Of a stretch of 64,000 bases of DNA, positions 25,564 to 34,525 are shown in pieces; the first letter of the stretch is position 1, and every line of letters starts with the position of its first letter. The notes below the pieces were generated by a model that saw only the letters and a list, made by a program, of their open reading frames with translations, did no database searches and was not told where the DNA came from. A program made the position numbers and the translations under genes. The stretch is from Flavobacterium segetis. GTDB taxonomy: Bacteria > Bacteroidota > Bacteroidia > Flavobacteriales > Flavobacteriaceae. Location: assembly GCF_900129575.1 (NCBI RefSeq), contig NZ_FQWE01000001.1:310001-374000 (forward strand), in the 5' to 3' direction.

Positions 25564-26333
25564 ATTGCAATACTTGAGATATAAAAAACAACTTCACAAA
25601 CTTGTTGAGTCGCACCTAAACAATCACCGGTATATCCGTCAATCCATTTCTGGAAGTAGCGTGCTAAGAAAAATCGAGCGGCAAAAACTGGTACTATTAC
25701 TAAGAGCAATTGCCATTCAAAACAAGACAATACAAGTAGCGGAAGTAATCCAAAAAATAAGGATCCCACCACTTCTCGCCAAGAGTAACTTTGCGCAATA
25801 GGTTTGCTTTTACTGGAAGCATCCTCCCTAGAATATTTATGTGTAAAAACTATCGAAATTGCAGCTAACCTACTAATAGAATGGCCAGAAACAAATAGCA
25901 AAAAAAGCAACAAATAGGAATTGCTGACAACATTTATTAGCTGCGTTAGCCCCTGAAATTTGAGTAGTAATAACAAAATTAAACCAATTGCTCCATACGC
26001 ACCAATAGCACTGTCTTTCATGATGATTAGGATTTTTTCTTTGGTCCAACCGCCGCCAAAACCATCGCAAACATCAGCAAAACCATCTTCGTGAAAAGCG
26101 CCGGTAACTAAAACTGAAGCAATCATTGAAAGGATTATTGCAATCTCAGGGGCTAGTACAAAATTAAAAAGATAGAAGACTACAAAAGCAATTCCGCCCA
26201 CAATCCATCCGATTAAGGGAAAATAACGAGAGGCTTTGTTTAGATACTCTGGGTTGTGATCGATACTTGTAGGACACGAAATCCTAGTGTAAAACATCAA
26301 AGCTGTAAAAAATATATGGAGTTCTTTTTTCAT
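25548..26333 (-). CDS. cobS: Adenosylcobinamide-GDP ribazoletransferase
   Basis: 261-residue polytopic membrane protein. MFYTRISCPTSIDH near the N-terminus is the usual opening. The metal-binding signature GAFHEDGFADVCDGFGGGWT (78-97) contains HEDGFAD-x3-DG and is diagnostic. It joins adenosylcobinamide-GDP to alpha-ribazole (phosphate), the step that attaches the lower ligand. Six or seven hydrophobic helices follow. Position between the BluB-CobT fusion and cobC agrees. The downstream cobC start lies inside its 3' end. Confidence 0.95.
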   Translation of the reverse strand: MKKELHIFFTALMFYTRISCPTSIDHNPEYLNKASRYFPLIGWIVGGIAFVVFYLFNFVLAPEIAIILSMIASVLVTGAFHEDGFADVCDGFGGGWTKEKILIIMKDSAIGAYGAIGLILLLLLKFQGLTQLINVVSNSYLLLFLLFVSGHSISRLAAISIVFTHKYSREDASSKSKPIAQSYSWREVVGSLFFGLLPLLVLSCFEWQLLLVIVPVFAARFFLARYFQKWIDGYTGDCLGATQQVCEVVFYISSIAIWKFI

Positions 26334-26384
26334 TTATATAATTTTTTGGCTGCAGCCAATTGAATCGTATTCGCTGTGATAAAA

Positions 26385-28067
26385 TTAGATTTCTTTAGTA
26401 TTTACCCCAGCACTTTCAAAACTTGCCATGTCGTTCAAGAATGCCACTGCAGACTGGATTATCGGAAAAGCAATGGCGCAGCCCGTGCCTTCGCCCAAGC
26501 GTAAATCGAGTTGTAATACTGAACGAACGTTAAGATAATCAAGTATTTTTTGATGTCCTTGTTCAGCAGAAGAATGACAAAAAATAGCATTTTTAAGAAT
26601 AAAAGGGTTCTTTTTAACGGCAATTAAAAAAGCGACGCTACCTATAAAACCATCTACAAGAATCAACATGTTTTGTTCTTTTGCTTGAAGCATTCCGCCT
26701 ACCATTTGCATGATTTCAAACCCTCCGAAGTAGGCTAACTTACTGTCTAAATCAGCTGCACCGTTATAATTATCCACACATCTATTGAGGATATTAATTT
26801 TTTGAATGAGTTTTTCGTCATCGATACCAGTGCCTCTGCCTACGCAGTCTTCAACAGGCAATGCTAAAATAATGCTCATTAATATCGAAGCAGTTGCGGT
26901 GTTTCCAATTCCCATTTCACCAAAACCAACACAATTACTACCTGTTTCTGCAATGCCAGCAATAATTTTGCTCCCTTTGCTATAACATAATTGCAATTCG
27001 CTTAAACTCATTGCAGGACCCTGTAAAAAAGACTGGGTTCCTTTCCCTATTTTGGCCGAAATCAAATCCGCATTCGTAGGAAAATCATAATTCACACCTG
27101 CATCTACAATTGAAAGATGGATGGAATGTTGCTTGCAAAATACATTTATTGCTGCACCGCCATCGAGAAAATTAGCAACCATCTGCCTCGTGACATCTTG
27201 TGGATAAGCACTTACGCCATGATTTGCAATTCCGTGATCAGCAGCAAAGACAACAATATGTGGTAGCATTATTTTTGGTTCCAATGTTTGAAACACTACA
27301 CCTATTTGTTTAGCAAGTAATTCTAAAACTCCTAGGGAACCTGTTGGCTTGGTTTTTTGATCGATTTTATGTTGTACTTCTTTTGCAAAAAGAGTATTAT
27401 TTACTTCATTTTTAACCTTAAAAGTGGTCGTTTCGGCGCTACTTTGATCAAAAATAGTAATTTCTTCAACAACTGGATTTTCTTGTTTTTGTTTCCATTG
27501 CAGTTGCTGTAACATGGGCTGTTCATCATAATCAGTTGCTGGCTTTCCTACGCAAAAGTAACCCAATGGCTCTATGTTTTCAGGTAATCCTAACAATTGC
27601 TTAAACTGATAATAATTTAAAATGGAAACCCATCCCATTGAATATCCTTGCTCTGTTAAGGAAAGCCAAATATTTTGTGCCGCGCATACGGAACTAAACT
27701 TGATCGCCTCAGAACTCCCAACGGTACCAATGGTAAAATTATTCAAAACAGAACGGTCATAACAAATGACTAATCCTAAAGGCGCTTCCTCAATTGCTTC
27801 TAGTTTCAGTGCCTTATAATCTCGTTTTTGCTGCTGATTATCTGTCAAGGCAATTGCTTTTTCATCATAATCTAAGAATAAATTCTTTATGGCTTTTTTC
27901 AATACCGCTGATTTGATAGTGTAATATTTAGTAGCATCAGTTAAACCAACAGAAGGCGCCCAATGTCCTGCTTGAAGTGCTTTTTTCAGAACTTCATCAG
28001 GGACGGCATCTTGCGTAAAATGACGTGTATCTCGCCGAGATTTTAAAATATCATCTAAATTATTCAT
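26385..28067 (-). CDS. BluB-CobT fusion: DMB synthase plus DMB phosphoribosyltransferase
   Basis: 560-residue two-domain protein. Residues 1 to about 200 are BluB, the flavin-destructase that turns FMNH2 into 5,6-dimethylbenzimidazole: LKSRRDTRHFTQDAVP, GHWAPSVGLTDATKY, GWVSILNYYQFKQLLGLP. After a linker (200-225), the rest is CobT, nicotinate-nucleotide:DMB phosphoribosyltransferase: GSLGVLELLAKQIG, VVFAADHGIANHGVSAYP, FGEMGIGNTATAS and the catalytic Glu in LRLGEGTGCA. The fusion should channel DMB straight into alpha-ribazole phosphate and implies the cell prefers cobalamin proper. No frameshift at the junction. Confidence 0.94.
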   Translation of the reverse strand: MNNLDDILKSRRDTRHFTQDAVPDEVLKKALQAGHWAPSVGLTDATKYYTIKSAVLKKAIKNLFLDYDEKAIALTDNQQQKRDYKALKLEAIEEAPLGLVICYDRSVLNNFTIGTVGSSEAIKFSSVCAAQNIWLSLTEQGYSMGWVSILNYYQFKQLLGLPENIEPLGYFCVGKPATDYDEQPMLQQLQWKQKQENPVVEEITIFDQSSAETTTFKVKNEVNNTLFAKEVQHKIDQKTKPTGSLGVLELLAKQIGVVFQTLEPKIMLPHIVVFAADHGIANHGVSAYPQDVTRQMVANFLDGGAAINVFCKQHSIHLSIVDAGVNYDFPTNADLISAKIGKGTQSFLQGPAMSLSELQLCYSKGSKIIAGIAETGSNCVGFGEMGIGNTATASILMSIILALPVEDCVGRGTGIDDEKLIQKINILNRCVDNYNGAADLDSKLAYFGGFEIMQMVGGMLQAKEQNMLILVDGFIGSVAFLIAVKKNPFILKNAIFCHSSAEQGHQKILDYLNVRSVLQLDLRLGEGTGCAIAFPIIQSAVAFLNDMASFESAGVNTKEI

Positions 28068-28070
28068 GCG

Positions 28071-28580
28071 TTAGCTTTTGATTTTCACTGGAATTCCAGA
28101 AACCATTAATACGACTATATTGGCTTTCTGAGCAATGTATTGATTCATCCATCCTTGTAGCTCTGTAAATTGTCTTCCAGCTATGGTATCAGCATGAAGT
28201 CCCATTCCTATTTCATTGGTAACAATGATTATTACCGAATTCTCTTGATTGGCGATTGCATCAATTTCAGCTTTGGCTTGTTCTAAGCACAAAGAAATGT
28301 CGTTTTTAGTATCAACAAAAAAGTTAGTCAACCAGAGTGTTACACAATCAACAACAGCCACTTTACCCGAAAAATTTATTTCACTTAAATACTTTTCTTT
28401 TTCGATGTTAATCCAGCTTTTGTCTCGATCGTTTTGATGGCGGTCAATTCTCGTTTGGAATTCAGCATCCCATTTTCTGGCAGTCGCCACGTACATGGGT
28501 TTATGCGATAATTGTTTTGCTAAATTCTCGGCATAACTACTTTTGCCTGAGCGTTCTCCTCCCGTAATTAGATATATCAT
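28071..28580 (-). CDS. cobU: Adenosylcobinamide kinase / guanylyltransferase
   Basis: 169 residues. The P-loop GGERSGKSSYAENLAK (7-22) is followed by PMYVATARKWDAEFQTRIDRH, which carries the guanylylated His region; VVDCVTLWLTN is Walker B-like and VTNEIGMGLHADT precedes the C-terminal RQF. The bifunctional enzyme phosphorylates adenosylcobinamide and then attaches GMP. The start overlaps the Cys-rich gene by 4 bases, and its end lies 3 bases before the BluB-CobT start. Confidence 0.95.
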   Translation of the reverse strand: MIYLITGGERSGKSSYAENLAKQLSHKPMYVATARKWDAEFQTRIDRHQNDRDKSWINIEKEKYLSEINFSGKVAVVDCVTLWLTNFFVDTKNDISLCLEQAKAEIDAIANQENSVIIIVTNEIGMGLHADTIAGRQFTELQGWMNQYIAQKANIVVLMVSGIPVKIKS

Positions 28581-28954
28581 TGTAATTGTTGCGTTTTATA
28601 AGGACAATGTCGGCATCCATTCGTACAGCAATGCCCTCTTTTTAAATGAAACCAAGCCTTGAAAACATAATTTCCATCCTCAATATAATAGTCAATTCCC
28701 TCTATTGGTTGTTTGGTTTTAGGTAAATCTCTAGCGCTGCTATTTATTGCGGTTTCAGCAGTAACCGTGGCAACATATTCATTAATTTTAGTCGAGCAAA
28801 ACATTGTAAAGCAGGAAGAGTAAAGACAGTCTATCACTTCAGTTAGTTTAAAAATAGGCAGAAAATTGTTGCACCAGCACTTATTTCCGTCTGTAGTATC
28901 TCCGCAATTAAAAGGGGTTCCGCAAGCAGAACATTTTTTTATGGTAAATATCAA
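28577..28954 (-). CDS. Cysteine-rich CWC / DUF5522 protein
   Basis: 125 residues with two Cys clusters. The N-terminal one (KCSACGTPFNCG, then KCWCNNF) resembles the CWC domain. The C-terminal GIDYYIEDGNYVFKAWFHL followed by RGHCCTNGCRHCPY is the DUF5522 signature. Metal binding is likely; function is unknown. The only in-frame start is a TTG at 28954. An ATG at 28970, overlapping the upstream stop as TAATG, is out of frame by one base because of a seven-A run (28934-28940); losing one A would restore it. It may be a real frameshift, a sequencing error or a genuine TTG start. Confidence 0.75.
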   Translation of the reverse strand: MIFTIKKCSACGTPFNCGDTTDGNKCWCNNFLPIFKLTEVIDCLYSSCFTMFCSTKINEYVATVTAETAINSSARDLPKTKQPIEGIDYYIEDGNYVFKAWFHLKRGHCCTNGCRHCPYKTQQLQ

Positions 28955-28969
28955 TAGGAAAATTAGACA

Positions 28970-29893
28970 TTACTTTACTTTTGCAATACTGCGAAAAGAA
29001 AGGTATTTGTGTTCTAATTTTTTTGGGATTTCAAATAAATCAGGATGAAACAACGCGGCAAGCAACTCAATTCCGTCTACAACAGTTGTGCTGGGCTGTG
29101 TAAATAAATCGGCATCAGCTAAAAAAACTGCGTTATTCTGAACTGCATTCAAGGTATCCCATCCGTCTAATTTTGTTAGTACCTCTAATTCTTGACTGGA
29201 ACGATTTATATCAAAACCACACGGTGCAACCACGAGTACCTCAGGATTATATAACAATATTCGTTCCCATGCGGTAACAATAGAATATCCAGAAGGATTC
29301 CCAAGCATGTCTACACCACCGGCTTGTGCGATTTGGTATGGGATCCAATGTCCACAATTGTATATGGGATCGAGCCATTCCAAAACCATTACTCGTTTAA
29401 GCGGAGCGTTGTTTTTACGAAGCGTATCCAGAATAAAATCAGTTCTCTTTTTGAGATTTGCTAATAATGTGTAAGCGCATTCTTCTTTATTAAAAGCTTT
29501 GGCAATAGTTATTACATTTTGATAAATATCCTCTAAATTTCTTGGAATTAGTGGAATTAATTCTGGCTCTTTGGATAATCGATAAATGGAACGAGCCACA
29601 TGACTCGTGTCTATCTGGCAAACGTCACATACATCTTGAGTGAGAATAACATCGGGAGATAGAGATTCTAGCAAAGCGTCATCTATGTAATACAAACTTT
29701 TACCTTGCGCTTTAGATTGTGATACAATCTGGTCAATTTCACTACTCGTGTGATTAGTTCCTTCAAGGTAAGAACGTACCACTTTGGGTTTATCAGAATG
29801 GCATTCAAAGGTAACACCAACTAATTGATTTTCTAAACCCATTTCATAAATCATAGAAGTGGCGGCGGGCAGGAAAGAGCAAATTTTAATCAT
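28970..29893 (-). CDS. BtuF-like cobalamin-binding protein without signal peptide
   Basis: 307-residue periplasmic-binding-protein fold of the BtuF/TroA class: RICSFLPAATSMIYEMGLE-type opening, SPDVILTQDVCDVCQID, VMVLEWLDPIYNCGHWIP, QAGGVDMLGNPSGYS and the closing PSTTVVDGIELLAALFHP. There is no signal sequence or lipobox; the product begins MIKICSFLPAA inside the first strand, so it should stay in the cytosol. Cytosolic members of this family occur in salvage operons and may bind corrinoids for handover. First gene of the cob operon, divergent from the secreted homologue at 30202. Confidence 0.85.
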   Translation of the reverse strand: MIKICSFLPAATSMIYEMGLENQLVGVTFECHSDKPKVVRSYLEGTNHTSSEIDQIVSQSKAQGKSLYYIDDALLESLSPDVILTQDVCDVCQIDTSHVARSIYRLSKEPELIPLIPRNLEDIYQNVITIAKAFNKEECAYTLLANLKKRTDFILDTLRKNNAPLKRVMVLEWLDPIYNCGHWIPYQIAQAGGVDMLGNPSGYSIVTAWERILLYNPEVLVVAPCGFDINRSSQELEVLTKLDGWDTLNAVQNNAVFLADADLFTQPSTTVVDGIELLAALFHPDLFEIPKKLEHKYLSFRSIAKVK

Positions 29894-30201
29894 CCTAACA
29901 GTATATAAATCCTTGTGTTAATATAAAATAGTTTTTCAATAAAAAAGTGAGAAGATTGTAATAATCAAGCAACATACAAAATCAGCGAAACCTACATCCT
30001 TTTGGTTAGCTTCCATCGGTTTTTATTTCAAACAAAACAGACAAGAATCTAAATACAAATATAACCGTATGAATGGAACTATTGGTATAAATCTTATTTT
30101 ATGTTTTGGGTAGGATCCGAATCTACCCGATAATTTAAAAAATTTGTCACTGATTATAAAAAATTTATAATTTATATTTGCCTTTAAATTTGCAAAAAAT
30201 T
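29894..30201. other. Divergent promoter region of the corrinoid uptake and salvage operons
   Basis: 308 bases without coding potential. No B12 box was found on either strand. It contains an inverted repeat GGGTAG-N9-CTACCC (30108-30128) and a consensus minus-7 element for the rightward operon at 30173-30180. Confidence 0.6.
30173..30180 (+). promoter_or_regulatory. Minus-7 element of the BtuFCD operon
   Basis: TATATTTG fits TAnnTTTG, 22 bases before the ATG at 30202. An overlapping alternative, TAAATTTG, lies at 30185-30192. Confidence 0.6.
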
Positions 30202-31344
30202 ATGAACATAAATAGTAATAAATTTTCTTTTCTTGTTTTGCTGTTACTATTAATTGGATGTAAAAAAAGCGAACAACTAAGCAATAAGATTTCTGATGTT
30301 TCTGGAAATACGATAGCTTACGCTAAAAGCTTAGCTATCTCAAAGTACGATGGCTATTCCGTTGTAAAGGTTTCAAATCCTTGGCCTGAGTCCAGTAAAA
30401 ACTTCACTTATATATTGAAAGAAAAAAACGGTGTCATTCCTGATAGTCTACAAAAATATAATGTAATTCAAATACCTTTGCAGTCGATTGTGGTCACCTC
30501 AACCACAAATATTCCTTTTTTAGAAATGTTACGAGTTGAAAAATTATTAGTGGGATTTCCTAATACGGACTACATTTCATCTAAAAAAACCCGCAAATTA
30601 ATTGATGCTGGCGCTGTAAAAAACATAGGACAGAATGAAAAATTAAACATGGAACAACTCATTGACTTGGCGCCTGATTTAATAGTAGCTTATGGAGTTG
30701 ACAACAACAACCCAATGATTGATAATTTACAAAAAAGTGGCCTTAATGTGCTTTTTCAAGCAGATTGGATGGAACAAACACCGCTAGGCAAAGCCGAATG
30801 GATAAAACTTTACGGAGCTTTGTTTGGAAAAGAAAAAGAAGCTAAAATACTTTTTGAAACAATTGTCAAAAATTATAATGACGCTCTAGCATTAGTGGCA
30901 ACCCAAAAATCTACAGTCACTGTTTTGTACGGATCTATGTATCAAGATCAATGGTATGTTGCAAAAGGAAATAGCTGGGTAGCCCAATTTATGAAAGATG
31001 CCAAATCTAATTATTTGTGGGCCGATGTTGAAGGAACAGGAAGTCTTAGTTTATCTTTTGAAAAAATACTAGATAAGGCAAAAACGGCAAATTATTGGAT
31101 CGCAACAGGTTCTTTTAAGAATAGTACTGAATTTAAAAACAGTAACCCACATTACAGTCAGTTTGATGCTCTAAAAAACAACAATGTTTACACTTTTGAA
31201 AGTAAGTTAGGCAGTACAGGAGGAACCATTTATTATGAATTAGCCCCAAGCCGACCGGACTTAGTTTTGAAAGATTACATTAAAATTTTCCATCCTGATT
31301 TACTTCCAAACTATACTTTTACTTTTGCACAAAAACTGAACTAA
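30202..31344 (+). CDS. ABC transporter substrate-binding lipoprotein, BtuF/FecB type
   Basis: 380 residues. The start at 30202 gives MNINSNKFSFLVLLLLLIG followed by lipobox Cys20. The helical-backbone binding-protein fold has FLEMLRVEKLLVGFPNTDYI, LNMEQLIDLAPDLIVAYG and the C-terminal LAPSRPDLVLKDYIKIFHPD. First gene of a three-gene importer divergent from the cob salvage operon, so a corrinoid is the likely cargo; by sequence alone an iron-siderophore would be equally possible. Confidence 0.87.
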   Translation: MNINSNKFSFLVLLLLLIGCKKSEQLSNKISDVSGNTIAYAKSLAISKYDGYSVVKVSNPWPESSKNFTYILKEKNGVIPDSLQKYNVIQIPLQSIVVTSTTNIPFLEMLRVEKLLVGFPNTDYISSKKTRKLIDAGAVKNIGQNEKLNMEQLIDLAPDLIVAYGVDNNNPMIDNLQKSGLNVLFQADWMEQTPLGKAEWIKLYGALFGKEKEAKILFETIVKNYNDALALVATQKSTVTVLYGSMYQDQWYVAKGNSWVAQFMKDAKSNYLWADVEGTGSLSLSFEKILDKAKTANYWIATGSFKNSTEFKNSNPHYSQFDALKNNNVYTFESKLGSTGGTIYYELAPSRPDLVLKDYIKIFHPDLLPNYTFTFAQKLN

Positions 31345-31450
31345 ATCCTTTCCTCTCCCCAAGCGTCCAGAGGATTCAAAAAAGAGGAAGCCAAAACTAG
31401 ATTTTTACTTATCAAAAAGCTAAATATAATATTAGACAAACAAACGACAA

Positions 31451-32482
31451 TTGAATAATCAAAAACGAAATACGATTTTATTTTTTTTACTTACTTTAGG
31501 GCTTATTGTTTTGTTTTTTGTAAACATTAGTTTTGGTTCCATTACAATCCCTTTTAAAGAAATTTACACTAGTTTAACCGGTGGTCAAGCGAGCAAATCT
31601 ACCTGGGAATACATCATCATTAATTATCGTTTACCCAAAGCGATTACGGCAATTCTTGTAGGAATGGGATTATCGATAAGTGGTTTATTGATGCAAACGT
31701 TATTTAGAAATCCTTTAGCAGGACCTTATGTTTTAGGACTAAGTTCTGGCGCCAGTTTGGGTGTTGCCTTTGTGTTTTTAGGAGCAGGTTTACTGCCGTC
31801 TTTTTTAAGTACTGTCTTATTATCGTCTTATGGAGTGATTTTAGCATCGACTATGGGAAGTTCAATTGTATTATTAGCTGTTTTAGCCGTTTCACATCGA
31901 TTGCGTGACACCATGGCTATTTTAATTATAGGATTAATGTTTGGGAGTTTTACCAGCGCAATTGTAGGGGTTCTTACTTATTTTAGTTCAGCTGAACAAT
32001 TGCAAAAATTTACTTTTTGGTCCTTGGGAAACTTGGGCAATTTATCGTGGTCTTCTATTTTAATTTTAACAGTTTGTGTTACAGTAGGATTATTATTAAG
32101 TCTTTTTAGCATCAAACCACTAAATGCCTTACTGCTAGGCGAAAATTATGCTCGCAGTTTAGGTTTAAATTTTAAAAAAACTCGTTTAATCATTATTTTT
32201 GCAACCAGTATTTTAGCAGGAAGTATCACCTCTTATGCAGGTCCAATAGCTTTTATAGGATTAGCGGTGCCTCATATTGCAAAATTAGTATTTCAAACCA
32301 GTGATCATTCCGTATTATATTGGAGTACTTTGCTTTTAGGAGCATCAATTATGCTTATTTGCGATGTTATTTCAGAAATGCCTGGATTAGAAATCACTTT
32401 GCCTATTAATGCCGTAACATCCATAATTGGCGCCCCTGTGGTAATTTGGTTACTAGTACGAAAACGAAAAATGATTGCATAA
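31451..32482 (+). CDS. btuC: ABC importer permease, BtuC/FecCD family
   Basis: 343-residue permease with about ten helices: RNTILFFLLTLGLIVLFFV, the family motif GLLMQTLFRNPLAGPYVLG, LGENYARSLGLNFKKTRL and the coupling region GPIAFIGLAVPHIAKLV. The only start before a stop is a TTG at 31451; the next ATG would remove the first helix. It ends in TAATG, sharing a base with the ATPase start. Substrate assignment to corrinoid is by neighbourhood. Confidence 0.88.
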   Translation: MNNQKRNTILFFLLTLGLIVLFFVNISFGSITIPFKEIYTSLTGGQASKSTWEYIIINYRLPKAITAILVGMGLSISGLLMQTLFRNPLAGPYVLGLSSGASLGVAFVFLGAGLLPSFLSTVLLSSYGVILASTMGSSIVLLAVLAVSHRLRDTMAILIIGLMFGSFTSAIVGVLTYFSSAEQLQKFTFWSLGNLGNLSWSSILILTVCVTVGLLLSLFSIKPLNALLLGENYARSLGLNFKKTRLIIIFATSILAGSITSYAGPIAFIGLAVPHIAKLVFQTSDHSVLYWSTLLLGASIMLICDVISEMPGLEITLPINAVTSIIGAPVVIWLLVRKRKMIA

Positions 32483-33264
32483 TGGAACATAAAATCATTC
32501 TGGAAGCTTCAAAAATTAGCATTGGTTATTCTCATAAAAAAGAGCATATCGTAGTGGCTTCGAATATTTCTATAAATTTAAAAAAGGGGAAACTGATCGC
32601 TTTAATAGGTGCTAACGGCATTGGAAAATCCACACTTTTAAAAACGATAACGGGAATTCAAAAACCGCTGCAAGGTGCTGTATTTTTAAATGAACGGAAA
32701 ATTAGTTCATATGAACCTTTAGTGTTAGCACAGAACCTAAGTCTAGTATTGACAGAAAAATTACCGCCGAGTAACTTGACCGTTTTTGAATTAATTGCAT
32801 TAGGTAGACAACCATACACCAACTGGATAGGAAAATTAACTCGAAATGATTTAAGCAAGATCTATGAAGCAATGGAGCTCACTCAAATTAGCCATTTAGC
32901 GGATAAAAAGCACTATGAAATTAGTGATGGACAATTGCAAAAGGTATTAATCGCACGCGCTCTGGCACAGGATACTCCTTTGATAATTTTGGACGAGCCT
33001 ACCACTCATCTTGATTTATTACATAAAGTTTCACTTTTTAAATTGCTAAAAAAGCTAACTCAAGAAACTGAAAAATGTATTCTTTTCTCTACCCATGATA
33101 TTGATATGGCGATACAATTAAGTGACGAAATGATCATAATGACTCCTCAAATTGTTGTCCAAGATGAGCCTTGTAACTTTATATCCAAAGGAATTTTTGC
33201 GACCTTATTCAACGATGAGCATATCCAATTTGACCAAGAAAAAGGAAAGTTTCTTATTGTATAA
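32482..33264 (+). CDS. btuD: ABC importer ATP-binding protein, BtuD/FecE family
   Basis: 260 residues. Start at 32482, one base overlapping the permease stop. Walker A is LIGANGIGKSTLLKTI, the Q-loop region LSLVLTEK, Walker B LIILDEPTTHLD and the H-loop FSTHDIDMAI. The signature motif reads EISDGQLQKVLIARAL, with ISDGQ instead of the common LSGGQ. It powers the BtuC-type permease. Its stop lies 3 bases from the convergent trmL stop. Confidence 0.9.
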   Translation: MEHKIILEASKISIGYSHKKEHIVVASNISINLKKGKLIALIGANGIGKSTLLKTITGIQKPLQGAVFLNERKISSYEPLVLAQNLSLVLTEKLPPSNLTVFELIALGRQPYTNWIGKLTRNDLSKIYEAMELTQISHLADKKHYEISDGQLQKVLIARALAQDTPLIILDEPTTHLDLLHKVSLFKLLKKLTQETEKCILFSTHDIDMAIQLSDEMIIMTPQIVVQDEPCNFISKGIFATLFNDEHIQFDQEKGKFLIV

Positions 33265-33267
33265 TTT

Positions 33268-33723
33268 TTACTTTTTTAGTGTTATTTGTCTTTTTGCTTC
33301 ACCGATTAAAAAAGCAACAGAATTCGCAATATTAAAACTTCGAATTAGTGTAGACATGGGAATGGTAAGGTGATTATCAAATTGGGATAAAACTTCTGGA
33401 CTCAAACCTTTACTTTCCTTTCCAAAAACCAACCAATCACCATCTCTAAACTCTATTTCCAGATAGGATTTTTCAGCATGGGAACTCATTAGAAAGACCC
33501 GAGATAAATCCTGCACTTGAGCTTTCCACTCCGCTACATTTTGATATTCAGTTACGTCAAGATGTGGCCAGTAATCAAGACCTGAGCGTTTTAAATTTTT
33601 ATCGTTAATTTCAAATCCAAAAGGATGAATCAAGTGCAAACGGCTCTCGGTACCTACGCACAAGCGACCAATGTTTCCAGTATTATTTGGTATTTCAGGT
33701 TCTACGAGAACAATATTTAACAT
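33268..33723 (-). CDS. trmL: tRNA (cytidine/uridine-34 2'-O)-methyltransferase
   Basis: 151-residue SPOUT methyltransferase. MLNIVLVEPEIPNNTGNIGR is the characteristic opening. LVFGKESKGLSPEVL and LTIPMSTLIRSFNIANSVAF build the trefoil-knot SAM site. TrmL methylates the wobble ribose of tRNA-Leu isoacceptors. Length is typical. Convergent with the ABC importer operon. Confidence 0.93.
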   Translation of the reverse strand: MLNIVLVEPEIPNNTGNIGRLCVGTESRLHLIHPFGFEINDKNLKRSGLDYWPHLDVTEYQNVAEWKAQVQDLSRVFLMSSHAEKSYLEIEFRDGDWLVFGKESKGLSPEVLSQFDNHLTIPMSTLIRSFNIANSVAFLIGEAKRQITLKK

Positions 33724-33785
33724 TTTGAAGAGTTTTTTGATTGTTAATTTTTAATTGACATACTTCACTTGATCTTTGATTAGAG

Positions 33786-34352
33786 CTATAAAAAATGATC
33801 TACCTCTTGTACCTCTCCTGCTTGCAAATCATTAAGATACACGCTTCCTATTCGAACACGAACCAAGCGCAAGGTAGGAAAACCAACTGCAGCAGTCATT
33901 TTACGGACTTGGCGAAATTTCCCTTCATTGACCGTTATTGATGCCCATGAAGTAGGACCGTGACGTTCGTCCCGAATTTTTTTTCCTCTAGCCCCAAAAG
34001 CAGGAATTTCAGTAATTAATTTTGCTGTACAAGGTTTTGTGATGTATTTTGTACCGTTAAATCCTATTTCGACACCTTTTTGTAATTGTTCAATCGCTTC
34101 TTGATTAATCACACCATCAACTTGAACATAATATTCTTTGTCTACTTTTTTACTTCGGATAATTTCGCTCATCATACCGTCAGTAGTCAATAATAATAGT
34201 CCTTCTGAATCTTCATCTAAACGCCCTATTGCCATCGTTCCTTTTGGAAAGTCATGCAATTCGCCAAGTAGCTTCTTTTTCCTTTTTAATTCATAAATAA
34301 ACTGACTGAGATATCCGTAAGGTTTATGAATGATAAAGTGTGAATGAGTCAT
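33786..34352 (-). CDS. 23S rRNA pseudouridine synthase, RluE-like
   Basis: 188 residues, RsuA/RluB/E/F family without an S4 domain. FIIHKPYGYLSQF is the first strand. The catalytic Asp lies in AIGRLDEDSEGLLLLTTDG, and VNEGKFRQVRKMTAAVGFPT followed by LRLVRVRIGS is the conserved C-terminal block. Absence of S4 and the 188-residue length favour RluE (position 2457) over RluB or RluF. Separate transcription unit. Confidence 0.88.
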   Translation of the reverse strand: MTHSHFIIHKPYGYLSQFIYELKRKKKLLGELHDFPKGTMAIGRLDEDSEGLLLLTTDGMMSEIIRSKKVDKEYYVQVDGVINQEAIEQLQKGVEIGFNGTKYITKPCTAKLITEIPAFGARGKKIRDERHGPTSWASITVNEGKFRQVRKMTAAVGFPTLRLVRVRIGSVYLNDLQAGEVQEVDHFL

Positions 34353-34525
34353 TTTTACTTTGTAATTAATCCTTGTAAAGGTAGTTTTGTTTTTAGTAAT
34401 TTGAAAATAGAAACATTGCAGTTATAATCTCAAAATCAAAATGTGCTGTTAAATGATTTCACATAATCATATTATCTTCGTAATCTTATGTTTACTTAGA
34501 ATTATATTAATTTAAAATAACGACC

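Noticed and set aside
29894..30201. Second cobalamin riboswitch for the cob or BtuFCD operons
   Set aside because: No AGCCAGGAGACCTGCC-like box or GGTG/CCCGC core on either strand.
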